Below, piece by piece: positions 18,329 through 27,577 of a stretch of DNA of 64,000 bases. The notes beneath the pieces are model-generated. The model had not been told where the DNA came from. It saw only the letters and a list, made by a program, of their open reading frames with translations, and ran no database searches. The stretch covers positions 19,754 through 83,753 of the forward strand of contig NZ_JANAVJ010000012.1 in the NCBI RefSeq assembly GCF_024213375.1, in the 5' to 3' direction. Made by a program: the position numbers and the translations under genes. Within the stretch, counting starts at the first letter, position 1, and each line of letters begins with the position of its first letter. The stretch is from Paenibacillus sp. MZ04-78.2 (GTDB lineage: Bacteria > Bacillota > Bacilli > Paenibacillales > NBRC-103111).

Positions 18329-18868
18329 TTACGAACGCTCTTCGAGCCCTTCGATTTTCGCTTGGCCCCACGGGGCGACTTTCATGTGCACGATTAACCG
18401 GCTGGCCTTATCCTCAAGCGATTCGCCGGTCCCTTCGGGCACGTAGTATTTTTCGACTCCGTATTTGACGAAAATCTCTTCCCCCCAACGATTGTCGATC
18501 CGCCCTTTCAATACGACCTCGCCTTCCTGCGCCGCAGGCTTCGAGCCATATGCGGCCACCGGCTGGGCAATGCCGTCCACATCCGGCTTCAAAACCACGT
18601 AGACCGGCTGGCCGCTCTCCGGCTTCCGCGCCGCGTCTTTCCACAGCGACGGGTCGAGACGGCTGATGTCATAGCTGAGGGTCACGTAATCGCCGTAAAG
18701 CAAATCGCGCGGGTCCACCGGCACCGTCCGGACGCGGATGTCTTTTCCGAACCAGCCAACCGCATAGAAGGAAAGGGCGATTCCGATCAGCACAAGCGCC
18801 TGGAGCAAGATGACGCCAGCCGTAAGCAGCGAACGCCGGCTGCCGCCGGTCACAGCGTTGTCAGACAT
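18329..18868 (-). CDS. GDYXXLXY domain membrane protein
   Basis: A 179-residue protein named for the motif GDYVTLSY, which is seen intact at about residues 64-71. One transmembrane helix (about residues 15-38, ILLQALVLIGIALSFYAVGW) anchors a C-terminal extracytoplasmic domain with strands such as VYVVLKPDVDG and GEVVLKGRIDNRWGEEIFV. The function of the family is unknown. It overlaps the end of the DUF2157 gene by 8 bp and is translated in tandem with it, so the two products likely form one membrane complex. Confidence 0.85.
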   Translation of the reverse strand: MSDNAVTGGSRRSLLTAGVILLQALVLIGIALSFYAVGWFGKDIRVRTVPVDPRDLLYGDYVTLSYDISRLDPSLWKDAARKPESGQPVYVVLKPDVDGIAQPVAAYGSKPAAQEGEVVLKGRIDNRWGEEIFVKYGVEKYYVPEGTGESLEDKASRLIVHMKVAPWGQAKIEGLEERS

Positions 18869-20090
18869 GTCCGTTCCCCTCCTTCGTATCGTCGAAAAAC
18901 CGTTTTTTCCGCCGGTTCAGAAACCAGCTCAAGCCGATCAAGATGCAGCCTCCGAGAATGAAAAACAGTGATTTGTCCATAAAGTCCCAGGTCAATTTGC
19001 CGTATGCCACCATCGTGCTGCAGATGAACAGAACCGTTCCGAAGTTGGTCTTGAACCGCCATTCCTCAGCATAACCTCGCCACAGCACGTACAGCGAAAA
19101 GAAAAACAGCGCGAGCAGGTACAAGACGTCGACGCCGGAAGGCAAGTAAACGAACGGAGCGAGCAAAATCCATTCGAAGGCGCTGGACGCCCGGCCGTTT
19201 CGCAGCTTTCCCGCCAGCGAGACGACAAAGAGAAGGACGAGTGCTCCGAAGTAATAGAGCGGTACGGCAAGCAGCCAGTCGTCATCGACGGCCCCTCTTT
19301 CATATCCGATCATCACCATCACGACCGCGAAAATAAATGCTGCGGCAAGCGGAACCGTCTGCAGCGCGTAGCCTCCATGGCGTTCGTCCTTCAGCCAATC
19401 GCCGAGGACGTAAAGCGCCATGGCCGGAACAAGCATCCAGAGGAACGGCATGTCCACGGCGATCACCCACATCAGCGCCTGCACCGTAACACTGAAGCTA
19501 AAGCACCAGATCAGCAGCGGATGACGCTTTTTCCAGCCGTAAAACCCAAGACCGGCAACCAAAAGCGCAAACGCGGTATAGCTGAAGCTATCGAATTCCG
19601 CTACGCTGTACCATTGGGCGATGTTAAAAAGGAGCAGACTTATTAAATACAAGTATCGGCTGCGGTATAGAAAGGTCGCAACCATTCCCGCGCACGCCCA
19701 CAAAATAAACGTTCCTGCGTTGTAAGCGACCAAGTGAAACATTTGGCCGATCAGCACGATACCTCCACCGAAGCTGACGACTCCAAGGCTGACAAGCGCA
19801 ACGCCCAGCTTATCGTGGCCGCGCCGCAGCGCCATCTCGCCTCCGGCGTAAAAGCCGATCATGAGCAGCACGATCATGGCAAGGCGGACAAGCTGCGGGA
19901 TATCCTGCCAGTTGGCTGCTATAAAACTGAGAATGCCCAGTCCGACCAATATGCTTCCGAGAATCGGCAGCAGACCGACGGCATAATGTTTCGTTTCGTA
20001 CATGCTTAGAAGCTGATCTGCCTGCTCGTGGGTAACGATACCACGCTCCACCCACATTGGAGTTTCTTTCTCCAGCCATTTTCGGCTCAT
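18861..20090 (-). CDS. DUF2157 multi-pass membrane protein
   Basis: A 409-residue membrane protein with a cytoplasmic N-terminus (RKWLEKETPMWVERGIVTHE, then ADQLLSMYE) typical of DUF2157, followed by about twelve hydrophobic helices. The C-terminus is basic (LNRRKKRFFDD). Its function is unknown. The start is supported by position only; GGGTGCATTCCG is a weak ribosome site. Its pairing with a GDYXXLXY protein recurs in other bacteria as far as I know, which argues for a joint role. Confidence 0.85.
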   Translation of the reverse strand: MSRKWLEKETPMWVERGIVTHEQADQLLSMYETKHYAVGLLPILGSILVGLGILSFIAANWQDIPQLVRLAMIVLLMIGFYAGGEMALRRGHDKLGVALVSLGVVSFGGGIVLIGQMFHLVAYNAGTFILWACAGMVATFLYRSRYLYLISLLLFNIAQWYSVAEFDSFSYTAFALLVAGLGFYGWKKRHPLLIWCFSFSVTVQALMWVIAVDMPFLWMLVPAMALYVLGDWLKDERHGGYALQTVPLAAAFIFAVVMVMIGYERGAVDDDWLLAVPLYYFGALVLLFVVSLAGKLRNGRASSAFEWILLAPFVYLPSGVDVLYLLALFFFSLYVLWRGYAEEWRFKTNFGTVLFICSTMVAYGKLTWDFMDKSLFFILGGCILIGLSWFLNRRKKRFFDDTKEGNGHV

Positions 20091-20421
20091 CGGAATGCAC
20101 CCCTTGTTTGCGTAAACTCTTGTGCGAGTTGTTGATACCTCAAGTATATCCCGCCTGAGAGGAAAAAGAAGTACTAACTTCCGCTAGTACTTCGAACGCT
20201 CATCCCCTCTAAAGAGAAGAATCCGGGCCGCGCACATGCAGGAAGATAGTTCGGATTAGCAAAAAACTAGGGATTTTCCCGATGCTAATTCCATTCCTTT
20301 CACATATTTTATTTTTACAAATGGTCCGATATAATGGTAGAATAACTATTTTGAACCACACTCTCGTTCTTTATGAAGATCGTCTCCAACGATAAAAACA
20401 CGCTGACAAAAGGTGATGACA
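20091..20421. other. Divergent intergenic region with two possible promoters
   Basis: No gene is seen. On the minus strand TATACT (20143-20148) is a possible -10 for the DUF2157 operon, with the inverted repeat GAAGTACTA / TAGTACTTC (20168-20176 and 20185-20193, 8-bp spacer) where a -35 would be. On the plus strand TATAAT at 20330-20335 is a possible -10 for the kinase, without a clear -35. Confidence 0.5.
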
Positions 20422-21705
20422 TTGAACTTGCTCCACCAATTGCTGTTAAACATGCTTATCGTGATTACGCCGGTCATGCTGTATCATCTGTTTTGGATTG
20501 ATCGTCTTCTGCATGCGAACGTGCGTACGAACCAGATCATCGTTACCGTCATCTGCACGGTCGCCTCTTTGGTCAGCATGATGCATCCGTTCGAGCTCTC
20601 TCCCGGATATTTGTTCGATTTCCGCTTGATTCCGCTCGCTCTGTGCTTTTTTTATGCCGGACCTTTGCCGGCTCTCGGCGTAGCCGCCATTATTTTGAGC
20701 TACCACTGGAAGTCGGAAGGGTTTGGCATGTATTCGCTGGCGATTTCCCTCGGCTTCAATCTCATTCTGTTGTGGTATTGCAAACGCCGGATCGCCGATG
20801 TGGCCCGGCTTCTCAGTACCGCGACCGCGGCCGGACTCGGATTCGTTTTGTCGTTGATTACGGCATTTGTCGCCTTGTTCTCCATGTGGCAGGAGCACAT
20901 ACCAGTTACCGAATACTTCTTCCTGTTTTTTGCTTTGTTCAGCCTTATCCATTCGTTTACCGCCATACTTGTCGTCTATATCATCAGGCAGATCAAGCAA
21001 AATATCGAATTGCGCAAGCAACTGCAGCATAACGATAAAATGAATATGCTGAGCGAGTTGGCAGCTTCCTTCGCCCACGAAATCCGCAATCCGATGACCG
21101 TCGCCCGCGGGTTCGTGCAAATGATGCGTCAAAACGACTTGGCGGAAGACAAACGGCTAATTTATAGCCAGATGGTCTTGGAAGAAGTCGATAAAGCGCA
21201 GGCGATCATTAACAATTACTTATCCTTCGCCAAGCCCCAGTTGGAAGAGATCGAACTGCTGGACGCCAAGCCGCTTATTTTACAGACGGTCCAAACATTG
21301 CAGTCGTACGCCGATCTTCGGGGCGTATCGGTAGAAATGAATCTGCAAGACAAGCTGATGATCAGCGCCAATCCGGATAAGTTCGCGCAATGCATCATGC
21401 ATTTGTGCAAAAACGGTATTGAAGCGATGCCCGGCGGAGGGAAGCTGCAAATCGTCGGCATCCTGCAAAATCAGACGGTATGCATCGACATTATCGACCA
21501 GGGGATCGGCATGACGCAGGATGAAGTCGGGCGGCTCGGCACGCCGTTTTATTCCATCCGCGGCAAAGGGACCGGCCTTGGCATGATGGTCACCTACCGT
21601 GCCATTCAAAACATTCATGGCCAGATTGATGTGACGAGCGAAGTGGGCAAAGGCACCTGCTTCTCGATTTTGATCCCATCGCTGCACTCCTCTACCTATC
21701 ATTAA
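20422..21705 (+). CDS. Sensor histidine kinase, KinB-like
   Basis: A membrane kinase of about 427 residues. Six hydrophobic segments (about residues 1-190) form a 5TM-5TMR_LYT-type sensor; then come HisKA with the phosphoacceptor His in SFAHEIRNPMTVARG (about 219) and an HATPase_c domain with N (CKNGIEAM), G1 (DIIDQGIGM) and G2 (KGTGLGMM) boxes. This layout and length match B. subtilis KinB, which feeds phosphate to Spo0F to start sporulation. No response regulator is adjacent, also as in KinB. Start: AAAGGTGAT fits a TTG at 20422 (8 bases after AGG); GTG 20413 and ATG 20416 are too close to that site. Confidence 0.88.
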   Translation: MNLLHQLLLNMLIVITPVMLYHLFWIDRLLHANVRTNQIIVTVICTVASLVSMMHPFELSPGYLFDFRLIPLALCFFYAGPLPALGVAAIILSYHWKSEGFGMYSLAISLGFNLILLWYCKRRIADVARLLSTATAAGLGFVLSLITAFVALFSMWQEHIPVTEYFFLFFALFSLIHSFTAILVVYIIRQIKQNIELRKQLQHNDKMNMLSELAASFAHEIRNPMTVARGFVQMMRQNDLAEDKRLIYSQMVLEEVDKAQAIINNYLSFAKPQLEEIELLDAKPLILQTVQTLQSYADLRGVSVEMNLQDKLMISANPDKFAQCIMHLCKNGIEAMPGGGKLQIVGILQNQTVCIDIIDQGIGMTQDEVGRLGTPFYSIRGKGTGLGMMVTYRAIQNIHGQIDVTSEVGKGTCFSILIPSLHSSTYH

Positions 21706-21713
21706 CCTCAATC

Positions 21714-21758
21714 AAAAAAGGCTGAGTCTTCGACGTACATCTCGCGAAAACGCAGCCT
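21714..21758 (-). terminator. Terminator of the penicillin-binding protein gene
   Basis: On the minus strand AGGCTGCGTTTTCG pairs imperfectly with CGAAGACTCAGCCT, followed by a T run. It also lies just after the convergent kinase gene. Confidence 0.7.
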
Positions 21759-21790
21759 CTCGCAATATCCTCCAATAAATCCCCTCATGA

Positions 21791-23608
21791 TCAGTTCTCC
21801 CTTTTAGAGCTGTCAGCCAAAATATTCATCACTTCCTTAAAAAGCGGGATCGCCCTATGGCTGCCCCCTTCCGGAACGTTCTGGACGAGCACCGCAGCGG
21901 CATAGTGAGGCTGTTCTACAGGGCCGTAGCCGATAAACCAATGATTCTCGCCGGGCCTTCCGTTTTTCAACCTAACCTGTGCCGTCCCCGATTTCCCGGC
22001 CAAGCTCCATTTCGCCGACCGCAGCGCCTTCCCGGTGCCGTGCTCCACCGTCTCGGCCATCCATTCCAGCAGCCGCTTCGCCGTCACCGGCTTGATAGGT
22101 TTAGCAGCCTGCTTCAGCTCATGCGAAGGGAACGACAGGTACAACCGCTCGTTCCGGAACCGGATTTCCCGCACGATTCGCGGCGATGCTATCTCCCCTT
22201 GATTATACAGCGTCACGATCAAGTTAGCGGCTTGCAGCGGCGTCATTAACACGTCACGCTGGCCGATGGCCGTCTGTACCAGCGCCCCTTCGTCCGACTT
22301 GTCCGATGCAGCGGCATAGACTTGCCCCTGCTCCTCGGCATCCCATTGCCGAAAGCCTTTTCGGTGCGGCACGTCTCCGCTCCAGCCGACGGGCATTTCC
22401 AGCCCGAGCCTGTGCGCGTAAGCCTCCAGCTTGTCTCCCCCAAGCCGCTGCGCCACCTTCGCATACACGATGTTGCACGACTGGGCGAAGCCTTCTTCCA
22501 ACGTAAGCCTACCGTGCCCTTCCTTCTTCCAGCAGGTGAAGCCGTATTTTCCAAGCGCACCCGTGCAATCGAACGTTTCGTCCGCTTTCACCGCCTTTTC
22601 TTCCAAAGCAGCGGCGGCAGTCACGGTTTTAAAAATCGATCCGGGGGCGGCCGCTTTTAATGCCTTGTTGCTCCAGTTTCCTTGGACCAGATCGATATGC
22701 TCCGGGTGGAACGCGGGCATGCTGGCCATCGCGATCGTATCCCCATTTCGAATATCCAGTACGACGACAGCGCCTTCCGTCACGTGCAAGCGCTCCAAGG
22801 TCCGTTCGATTTGCTGCTGTATCCCGGAGTCGAGTGTCGTGACGACTTTAAGCGGATAATACGGGTTGCTCGGAGTGATTTGGCGCGTATCGAGTCCGGG
22901 CAGCGGACGCTTCAAGCCGTCGGTAAAAAGCGAAACGGAGGACGGCCCGATGCCCTGCAGCCAAGGCTCAAACGTTTTTTCCAGCCCGGAGTTGCCGATT
23001 TTGCTCGTGAGCTGCAGTTCCCCCTTATGGATTTGATCGGTGAACTGCCTCGTTATCCGCTCAGGATTTTGCCCGATGAAGCCAAGCGCCTGACTTGCTG
23101 GCTGCCGCTCGGCGTAGCGCTGCTTGAAGGTCATCGCCCGGACGGATTTCAGGCCTAAAGCCTCGATCTTGGACGCCTGAGCGTCGGTCAAAGGTGCCGG
23201 ACGGCCGGACACGGACCACATGGCAGGACCTTTCAACTGGCGGACAAAGGGCTGCCAAGCGGAAAGCGGAGCGTTTACGATGCTTGCCACCCGGTCCATC
23301 GCAGCAGCCGTATCGTTCCCCGCGGACTCTTCTTCGCGGATAGGGAAAACGACTAAAACCTTCTGCGCCGTTCCTGTCAAAGGGACGCCGTTTCGGTCCG
23401 TAAAATCGCCCCGCCCGCTGTCGAGCACAAGACCTTGAGCCCGTTGAATGACCGAATTTTCCACCAAATCGATCTTTCGTTCCGTCAAGCTGCGGGAGAC
23501 CGCCACTTGAATCCAGAACAACCGTAAATTCCAAGCGGCCAAAACTCCGATGAGCAGCAGCAATACGATAAAAATCCGGTTCTTTTGCAGCTTTGTTCCG
23601 TTGTCCAT
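21791..23608 (-). CDS. Class B penicillin-binding protein (transpeptidase)
   Basis: A 605-residue enzyme that cross-links peptidoglycan. It has an N-terminal anchor (about residues 12-34), a dimerisation/pedestal domain and a C-terminal transpeptidase domain with all three active-site motifs: S324-I-F-K327, S-C-N at 377-379 and KSGTAQ near 550. No PASTA repeats are present. The closest functional type is an elongation or sporulation PBP such as PbpI or PBP2; the exact class cannot be fixed. I prefer ATG 23608 (MDNGTKLQKNR) because AGGTG lies just upstream; a TTG 12 codons earlier coincides with the -10 region. Confidence 0.88.
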   Translation of the reverse strand: MDNGTKLQKNRIFIVLLLLIGVLAAWNLRLFWIQVAVSRSLTERKIDLVENSVIQRAQGLVLDSGRGDFTDRNGVPLTGTAQKVLVVFPIREEESAGNDTAAAMDRVASIVNAPLSAWQPFVRQLKGPAMWSVSGRPAPLTDAQASKIEALGLKSVRAMTFKQRYAERQPASQALGFIGQNPERITRQFTDQIHKGELQLTSKIGNSGLEKTFEPWLQGIGPSSVSLFTDGLKRPLPGLDTRQITPSNPYYPLKVVTTLDSGIQQQIERTLERLHVTEGAVVVLDIRNGDTIAMASMPAFHPEHIDLVQGNWSNKALKAAAPGSIFKTVTAAAALEEKAVKADETFDCTGALGKYGFTCWKKEGHGRLTLEEGFAQSCNIVYAKVAQRLGGDKLEAYAHRLGLEMPVGWSGDVPHRKGFRQWDAEEQGQVYAAASDKSDEGALVQTAIGQRDVLMTPLQAANLIVTLYNQGEIASPRIVREIRFRNERLYLSFPSHELKQAAKPIKPVTAKRLLEWMAETVEHGTGKALRSAKWSLAGKSGTAQVRLKNGRPGENHWFIGYGPVEQPHYAAAVLVQNVPEGGSHRAIPLFKEVMNILADSSKREN

Positions 23609-23643
23609 CCCGAGCACCTGCCAGCACCTTGTAAGATGATACA

Positions 23644-23671
23644 AGTATAGTCAGGAACCGCCCTCTGCAAA
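23644..23671 (-). promoter_or_regulatory. Candidate promoter of the penicillin-binding protein gene
   Basis: Minus-strand TTTGCA, 16 bases, TATACT. It starts transcription near 23637, ahead of the chosen ATG and after the chemoreceptor terminator. Confidence 0.5.
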
Positions 23672-23680
23672 CAATCCAAA

Positions 23681-23715
23681 CAAAAAGCGCCTTCCCCAAT
23701 GGAGAAGACGCCGTG
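23681..23715 (-). terminator. Terminator of the chemoreceptor gene
   Basis: On the minus strand GCGTCTTCTCC pairs with GGGGAAGGCGC across a 3-4 base loop, followed by TTTTTG. Confidence 0.75.
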
Positions 23716-23725
23716 CAGACCTGCC

Positions 23726-25903
23726 TTAAATTTGGAATTTCGACAGCTGTTCCTTCAACGAGTTCGACAGCTCTTCGAGACTCTCGGACAGCTTCACAAG
23801 ACCGGAGCTGACGCTCATTTGCTCCGAGCTTAAGGATGCCACCTCTTGCGAAGTCGCGGACGATTCTTCGGCCACCGCGCTGACGTTGGACATCGCATCG
23901 CTCAACACCATCTGCGACGTTTCAAGCTCGCTGATCGATTCCGTTACTTCGGACAATCGTTCAATGAATTCGCCCATCTGCGAATCGACTTGCTTAAAGA
24001 TCGAATCGGCTTCTTTCACGGATTCGATTTGTTCCTGGAAAATCGGGTAAGCCTGCGAAAGCACGTTCACCGTCTCGTCAATTTCCTTCTGAATTGTTTC
24101 GGTAATTTGGCCGACGATCGCGATCGATTGTCTGGATTGGTCGGCCAGCTTGCGGATTTCGTCCGCGACGACCATGAAGCCTTTCCCCGCCGCACCGGCC
24201 CGGGCCGCTTCAATCGTAGCATTCAACGACAAAATGTTCGTTTGCTTCGTCATGTTGTTGAGCACGTCCAAAATTTTGCGGATGGAGCGGGTGCTTTCCT
24301 TCAGATTATCGACCTTCTCCACCATCGAACGGGTCATCGCTTCCGTTGCGTTCGTTTTGCCGATCAGCTCAGACATATATTCGATCCCTTGCTTACTCGA
24401 CGCTTGAACTTCCGAAGCTGAGGAACCCATGACGATGTTGGCGTCGACCACGCTTTTCATCTGCATGCCGATATTGTGAGTCAGCTCGTTGCCGCGTTCG
24501 GATTCCATGGCCAAGCTGGATGCGCCGCTGGCGATCTCTTCCGTAGCGACGGCGATTTCCTTAGCCGCCGTAGCCGTTTTCTTCGAAGCGTCCGACAAGC
24601 TCCCCGCTGTTTGCAGCACCTCTTGAGCGGAATGATTCGTCTGCTGCACCAGTGTCGTAATTTTTTCCATCATCTCGTTAAAGCTTTGACCAAGCTGCCC
24701 AATCTCGTCCTGGCTCATGACGGTCATTCGCACCTTCAGATTGCCTTGCTCTCCTTCTTTCATCAAGTTGCGGAGCTGAACGACAGGACGGCCGATCATT
24801 CGTACGATGAAATATCCGATGACAACGGCGATAATCATTGCCACAAAGGCCATCAGCCAAGTCATGCCGAAGATGATGCCCGCATCCTTCACAAGCTCCG
24901 CCACCGGCATCGCGCCGACCAAGAGCCAGTTCGTTTTGGCCGATTTGAAATAAACGAGCTGCATGTCCCGGCTGCTGTTTTGCAGCTTTCCTTTGTCTTC
25001 GGCAAAAGCTTCCTTCGTTACCCCAAAATCGCTCGGCTTGCCGATCACCGCAGCGTCCTGGTTATAAATGTAGTTCATGTCCGGTGTGACGATGACCGTT
25101 TTACCGCCTTCGCCCATCGAAATTTGGCTGAGTTCCTTACCAACCGCTTCCAGGTTGATTTCCAACAGAAGCACGGACTGTACGGCATTGGTCGTCGTGT
25201 TCTTCAGCACGCGGCCCAGACTGAACGAAGCTGTGCCCGAATTGCCGAGCGAATCCGAATACCCCTTCGCTCTGGACTCCAGCCAAGTCGCTTTACCGTT
25301 CCCTTCAACGATCTTCTTGAACCAATCTTCCTGCGCCAGACTTTCCTTATTCATCGCTGCTCCGGCCGAAGCTATCGGCTCTCCGCTTGCTTTAAACAAA
25401 TAGATCGACTTCAGCGTTTTGTTCGAGTACGAATAAACGTTCAGCTTGTCGCCAAGCTTCTGCCGGAACTGGAGAAAATCGTAGCTGTTTTTATTAACGT
25501 TATCCATATCCGCAATCAGCTTTTTCAAATCTTCGTCCAGCAAAATTTGCATCGACAAGTCTTCGTAGGTGGCGTAAAGCAGATCGAGCTTTTGCCCGGC
25601 TTGCGTAATCGTGCCTTCCGATGCATCGGCCACCTTTTTCTGAATAACTCCTTTGGAGATGTTATAAGAAGTCAGACCTACGGTCAACACGAAAAACAAG
25701 ATGCTGATAAAAAAGATAAGGAACAGTTTGCCCCCTACCGACCTCAACAAGTTCATAAGTCCTACTTTCTTCAGCGAATCCATGACTTTAGCAGCACTCG
25801 AACCTTCGGGACGATTCGGGTCAGACGAATTGGGAAGCCCCTTCTTCAACGATTTGCCGGCTTTTTGCAGGCTGGCTTTAAGTGAAGACCATTGATCCTT
25901 CAC
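23726..25903 (-). CDS. Methyl-accepting chemotaxis protein with Cache-type sensor
   Basis: A receptor of about 725 residues. Order: an unusual cytoplasmic N-terminal tail of about 60 residues, a first helix ([19 protein letters not shown]), an extracytoplasmic dCACHE-like sensor domain (about 85-355), a second helix ([19 protein letters not shown]), a HAMP domain, and a cytoplasmic signalling domain with the conserved hairpin tip ([20 protein letters not shown]). It would pass ligand information to CheA/CheW; none of these genes is nearby. Starts are GTG: I favour 25903 (MKDQWSSL), about eight bases after AGGTGG, over GTGs at 25915 and 25912. A SigD-like promoter lies upstream. Confidence 0.9.
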   Translation of the reverse strand: MKDQWSSLKASLQKAGKSLKKGLPNSSDPNRPEGSSAAKVMDSLKKVGLMNLLRSVGGKLFLIFFISILFFVLTVGLTSYNISKGVIQKKVADASEGTITQAGQKLDLLYATYEDLSMQILLDEDLKKLIADMDNVNKNSYDFLQFRQKLGDKLNVYSYSNKTLKSIYLFKASGEPIASAGAAMNKESLAQEDWFKKIVEGNGKATWLESRAKGYSDSLGNSGTASFSLGRVLKNTTTNAVQSVLLLEINLEAVGKELSQISMGEGGKTVIVTPDMNYIYNQDAAVIGKPSDFGVTKEAFAEDKGKLQNSSRDMQLVYFKSAKTNWLLVGAMPVAELVKDAGIIFGMTWLMAFVAMIIAVVIGYFIVRMIGRPVVQLRNLMKEGEQGNLKVRMTVMSQDEIGQLGQSFNEMMEKITTLVQQTNHSAQEVLQTAGSLSDASKKTATAAKEIAVATEEIASGASSLAMESERGNELTHNIGMQMKSVVDANIVMGSSASEVQASSKQGIEYMSELIGKTNATEAMTRSMVEKVDNLKESTRSIRKILDVLNNMTKQTNILSLNATIEAARAGAAGKGFMVVADEIRKLADQSRQSIAIVGQITETIQKEIDETVNVLSQAYPIFQEQIESVKEADSIFKQVDSQMGEFIERLSEVTESISELETSQMVLSDAMSNVSAVAEESSATSQEVASLSSEQMSVSSGLVKLSESLEELSNSLKEQLSKFQI

Positions 25904-26075
25904 AGGAAACACCACCTAAATGTGTAATAGTTTGATAAGTAAGTAAGCGTTTAACCGCTTAATCTTGGTATTCAACATGAACTGCCAAGTTCCCTTTAGT
26001 GCATCGGGTTGCGATCGAAAAATATTCGTTCCACCGCCTCAATTTTTCATTAATAAAATAAGAGTATCTTTATCT

Positions 26076-26103
26076 ATATCGGGACCAAGTAGGTAAAATG
26101 TTA
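26076..26103 (-). promoter_or_regulatory. SigD-like promoter of the chemoreceptor gene
   Basis: Minus-strand TAAC, 16 bases, CCCGATAT, one mismatch in each element from the SigD consensus (TAAA, GCCGATAT). Chemoreceptor genes in Bacillus are commonly SigD-dependent. The 350-bp gap (25904-26255) otherwise holds only the imperfect palindrome TAAGCGTTTAACCGCTTA near 25945 and a terminator at its far end. Confidence 0.5.
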
Positions 26104-26197
26104 TAGATATTTTAACAAAAAACGCGACTACATGACCGAAGGCGCATACTTAAGCCATTTGACCTACTCTTCGCGCCGGAGTCATTCTGCGAACGCC

Positions 26198-26225
26198 AAA
26201 AAGCCCCGTCCCTAAGGGACGGAGC
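26198..26225 (-). terminator. Terminator of the trhP operon
   Basis: On the minus strand GCTCCGTCCC, TTA, GGGACGGGGC, then TTTTT, located 31 bases after the trhP2 stop. Confidence 0.9.
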
Positions 26226-26255
26226 GTCATCAAGCGGTGGTTATACCGCGGCCAT

Positions 26256-27545
26256 TTACGAATTTCTCATTTTTTTGCGCATCATATCAAACGGACGGAC
26301 CGGCTGCTCCACCTTCATCCGGATGAGCTGCAGCGGATGCCGCGCAGCGTCAAGCGCTTTGCCCTCTTCATCCTGCAGTTCGCCCAGCACCTGCTTGAAG
26401 AACGTGCCCTTCGGACCGAAGAACTCCACTTCCTGCCCCGGCTTAAAATGGTTCCGCTGCTGGATGAGTGCGGTCTGCGCCGCTTCGTCGTACTCCATCA
26501 CAACGCCGACAAAATCGTACGGAGCCGCTTTGTCCTCGGGCTCGAAGATGTGCTCCTCGTGCCCCGGACGATCGTAGAAAAACCCGGTATTGATCGGACG
26601 GTTAGCCGCCTTCTGAATTTCGTACAGCCACTCCGGCTTCATCTCGTAATGCTCCGGATCGGCAAAATACGCATCGATCGCTTGACGGTACGCATTGACG
26701 ACCGTGGCCACGTAGTGAACGCTCTTCATACGGCCTTCGATTTTGAAGCTGTCGACGCCGGCGCGAATCAGCTCGGGAACGTACTCGATCATGCACAGAT
26801 CCTTCGAGCTCATTGAGAACGGATTATCGCCCGCTTGGAACAACGGAATTTCCTTGATGCCGATCTGCGGTCCGTTCAGCTCTTCCTCGGTCGTAAACAG
26901 ATCATATTTCCAGCGACAGGACTGCGAACAGCCGCCGCGGTTCGAGTCGCGGTCCGTAAAATGGTTCGACAGTACGCACCGTCCCGAATAGGAGCTGCAC
27001 ATCGCCCCATGGACGAAAACCTCGATCTCCATATCGACGTGCGTCTTGATCTCGACGATTTCTTCCATGGTTGCCTCGCGGGCAAGCACGACCCGGTCGA
27101 TGCCTTCTTCTTTCCAGAACTGTACCGCCTGCCGGTTCATCGTGGACTGCTGGGTGCTCAGATGAATTTCCAGCTTCGGAGCCGCGCGCTTGCATGTCTC
27201 GATAATAATCGGGTCCGCTACGATGATCGCATGCACGCCAGCATCCTGAATGCCGCGAAGATAATCTTCCAAGCCCGACAAATCTTCATTATGGGCATAA
27301 ATATTCGTCGCGACGAATACTTTGGCCCCGTATTTCTCCGCAAATTCGACCCCTTCCCGCATTTCCTCGAAGGTGAAGTTGTCCGCATTCGACCTGAGCC
27401 CGTATTGCTGCCCGCCGATATAAACCGCATCCGCCCCGTAATGAACGGCGAACTTCAGCTTTTCCAAGCTGCCGGCCGGCGCGAGCAGCTCGGGCTTCTC
27501 GAACCGTACTCGCTTGCCGAGCAGCTCTTGCTTCAACAATGTCAT
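26256..27545 (-). CDS. trhP2: U32 family protein TrhP2, tRNA U34 hydroxylation
   Basis: A 429-residue U32 family (formerly peptidase) protein, equivalent to B. subtilis YrrO. In B. subtilis TrhP1 and TrhP2 use prephenate to form 5-hydroxyuridine at tRNA position 34. The N-terminal TIM-barrel part begins RFEKPELLAPAGSLEKLKFA. The family's cysteine cluster is present near residues 180-210 (CSSYSGRCVLSN, then GGCSQSCRWKY) and probably binds iron-sulfur or metal. The C-terminal 100 residues form a beta-barrel extension. It is 32 bp after trhP1 and ends the operon. The start is supported by GAGGTGG. Confidence 0.92.
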   Translation of the reverse strand: MTLLKQELLGKRVRFEKPELLAPAGSLEKLKFAVHYGADAVYIGGQQYGLRSNADNFTFEEMREGVEFAEKYGAKVFVATNIYAHNEDLSGLEDYLRGIQDAGVHAIIVADPIIIETCKRAAPKLEIHLSTQQSTMNRQAVQFWKEEGIDRVVLAREATMEEIVEIKTHVDMEIEVFVHGAMCSSYSGRCVLSNHFTDRDSNRGGCSQSCRWKYDLFTTEEELNGPQIGIKEIPLFQAGDNPFSMSSKDLCMIEYVPELIRAGVDSFKIEGRMKSVHYVATVVNAYRQAIDAYFADPEHYEMKPEWLYEIQKAANRPINTGFFYDRPGHEEHIFEPEDKAAPYDFVGVVMEYDEAAQTALIQQRNHFKPGQEVEFFGPKGTFFKQVLGELQDEEGKALDAARHPLQLIRMKVEQPVRPFDMMRKKMRNS

Positions 27546-27577
27546 GATATTCCACCTCGCTTGTATTTCGAATTAGG

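Noticed and set aside
24476-25885. 469-codon plus-strand ORF
   Set aside because: Antisense to the chemoreceptor, whose domains are unmistakable.
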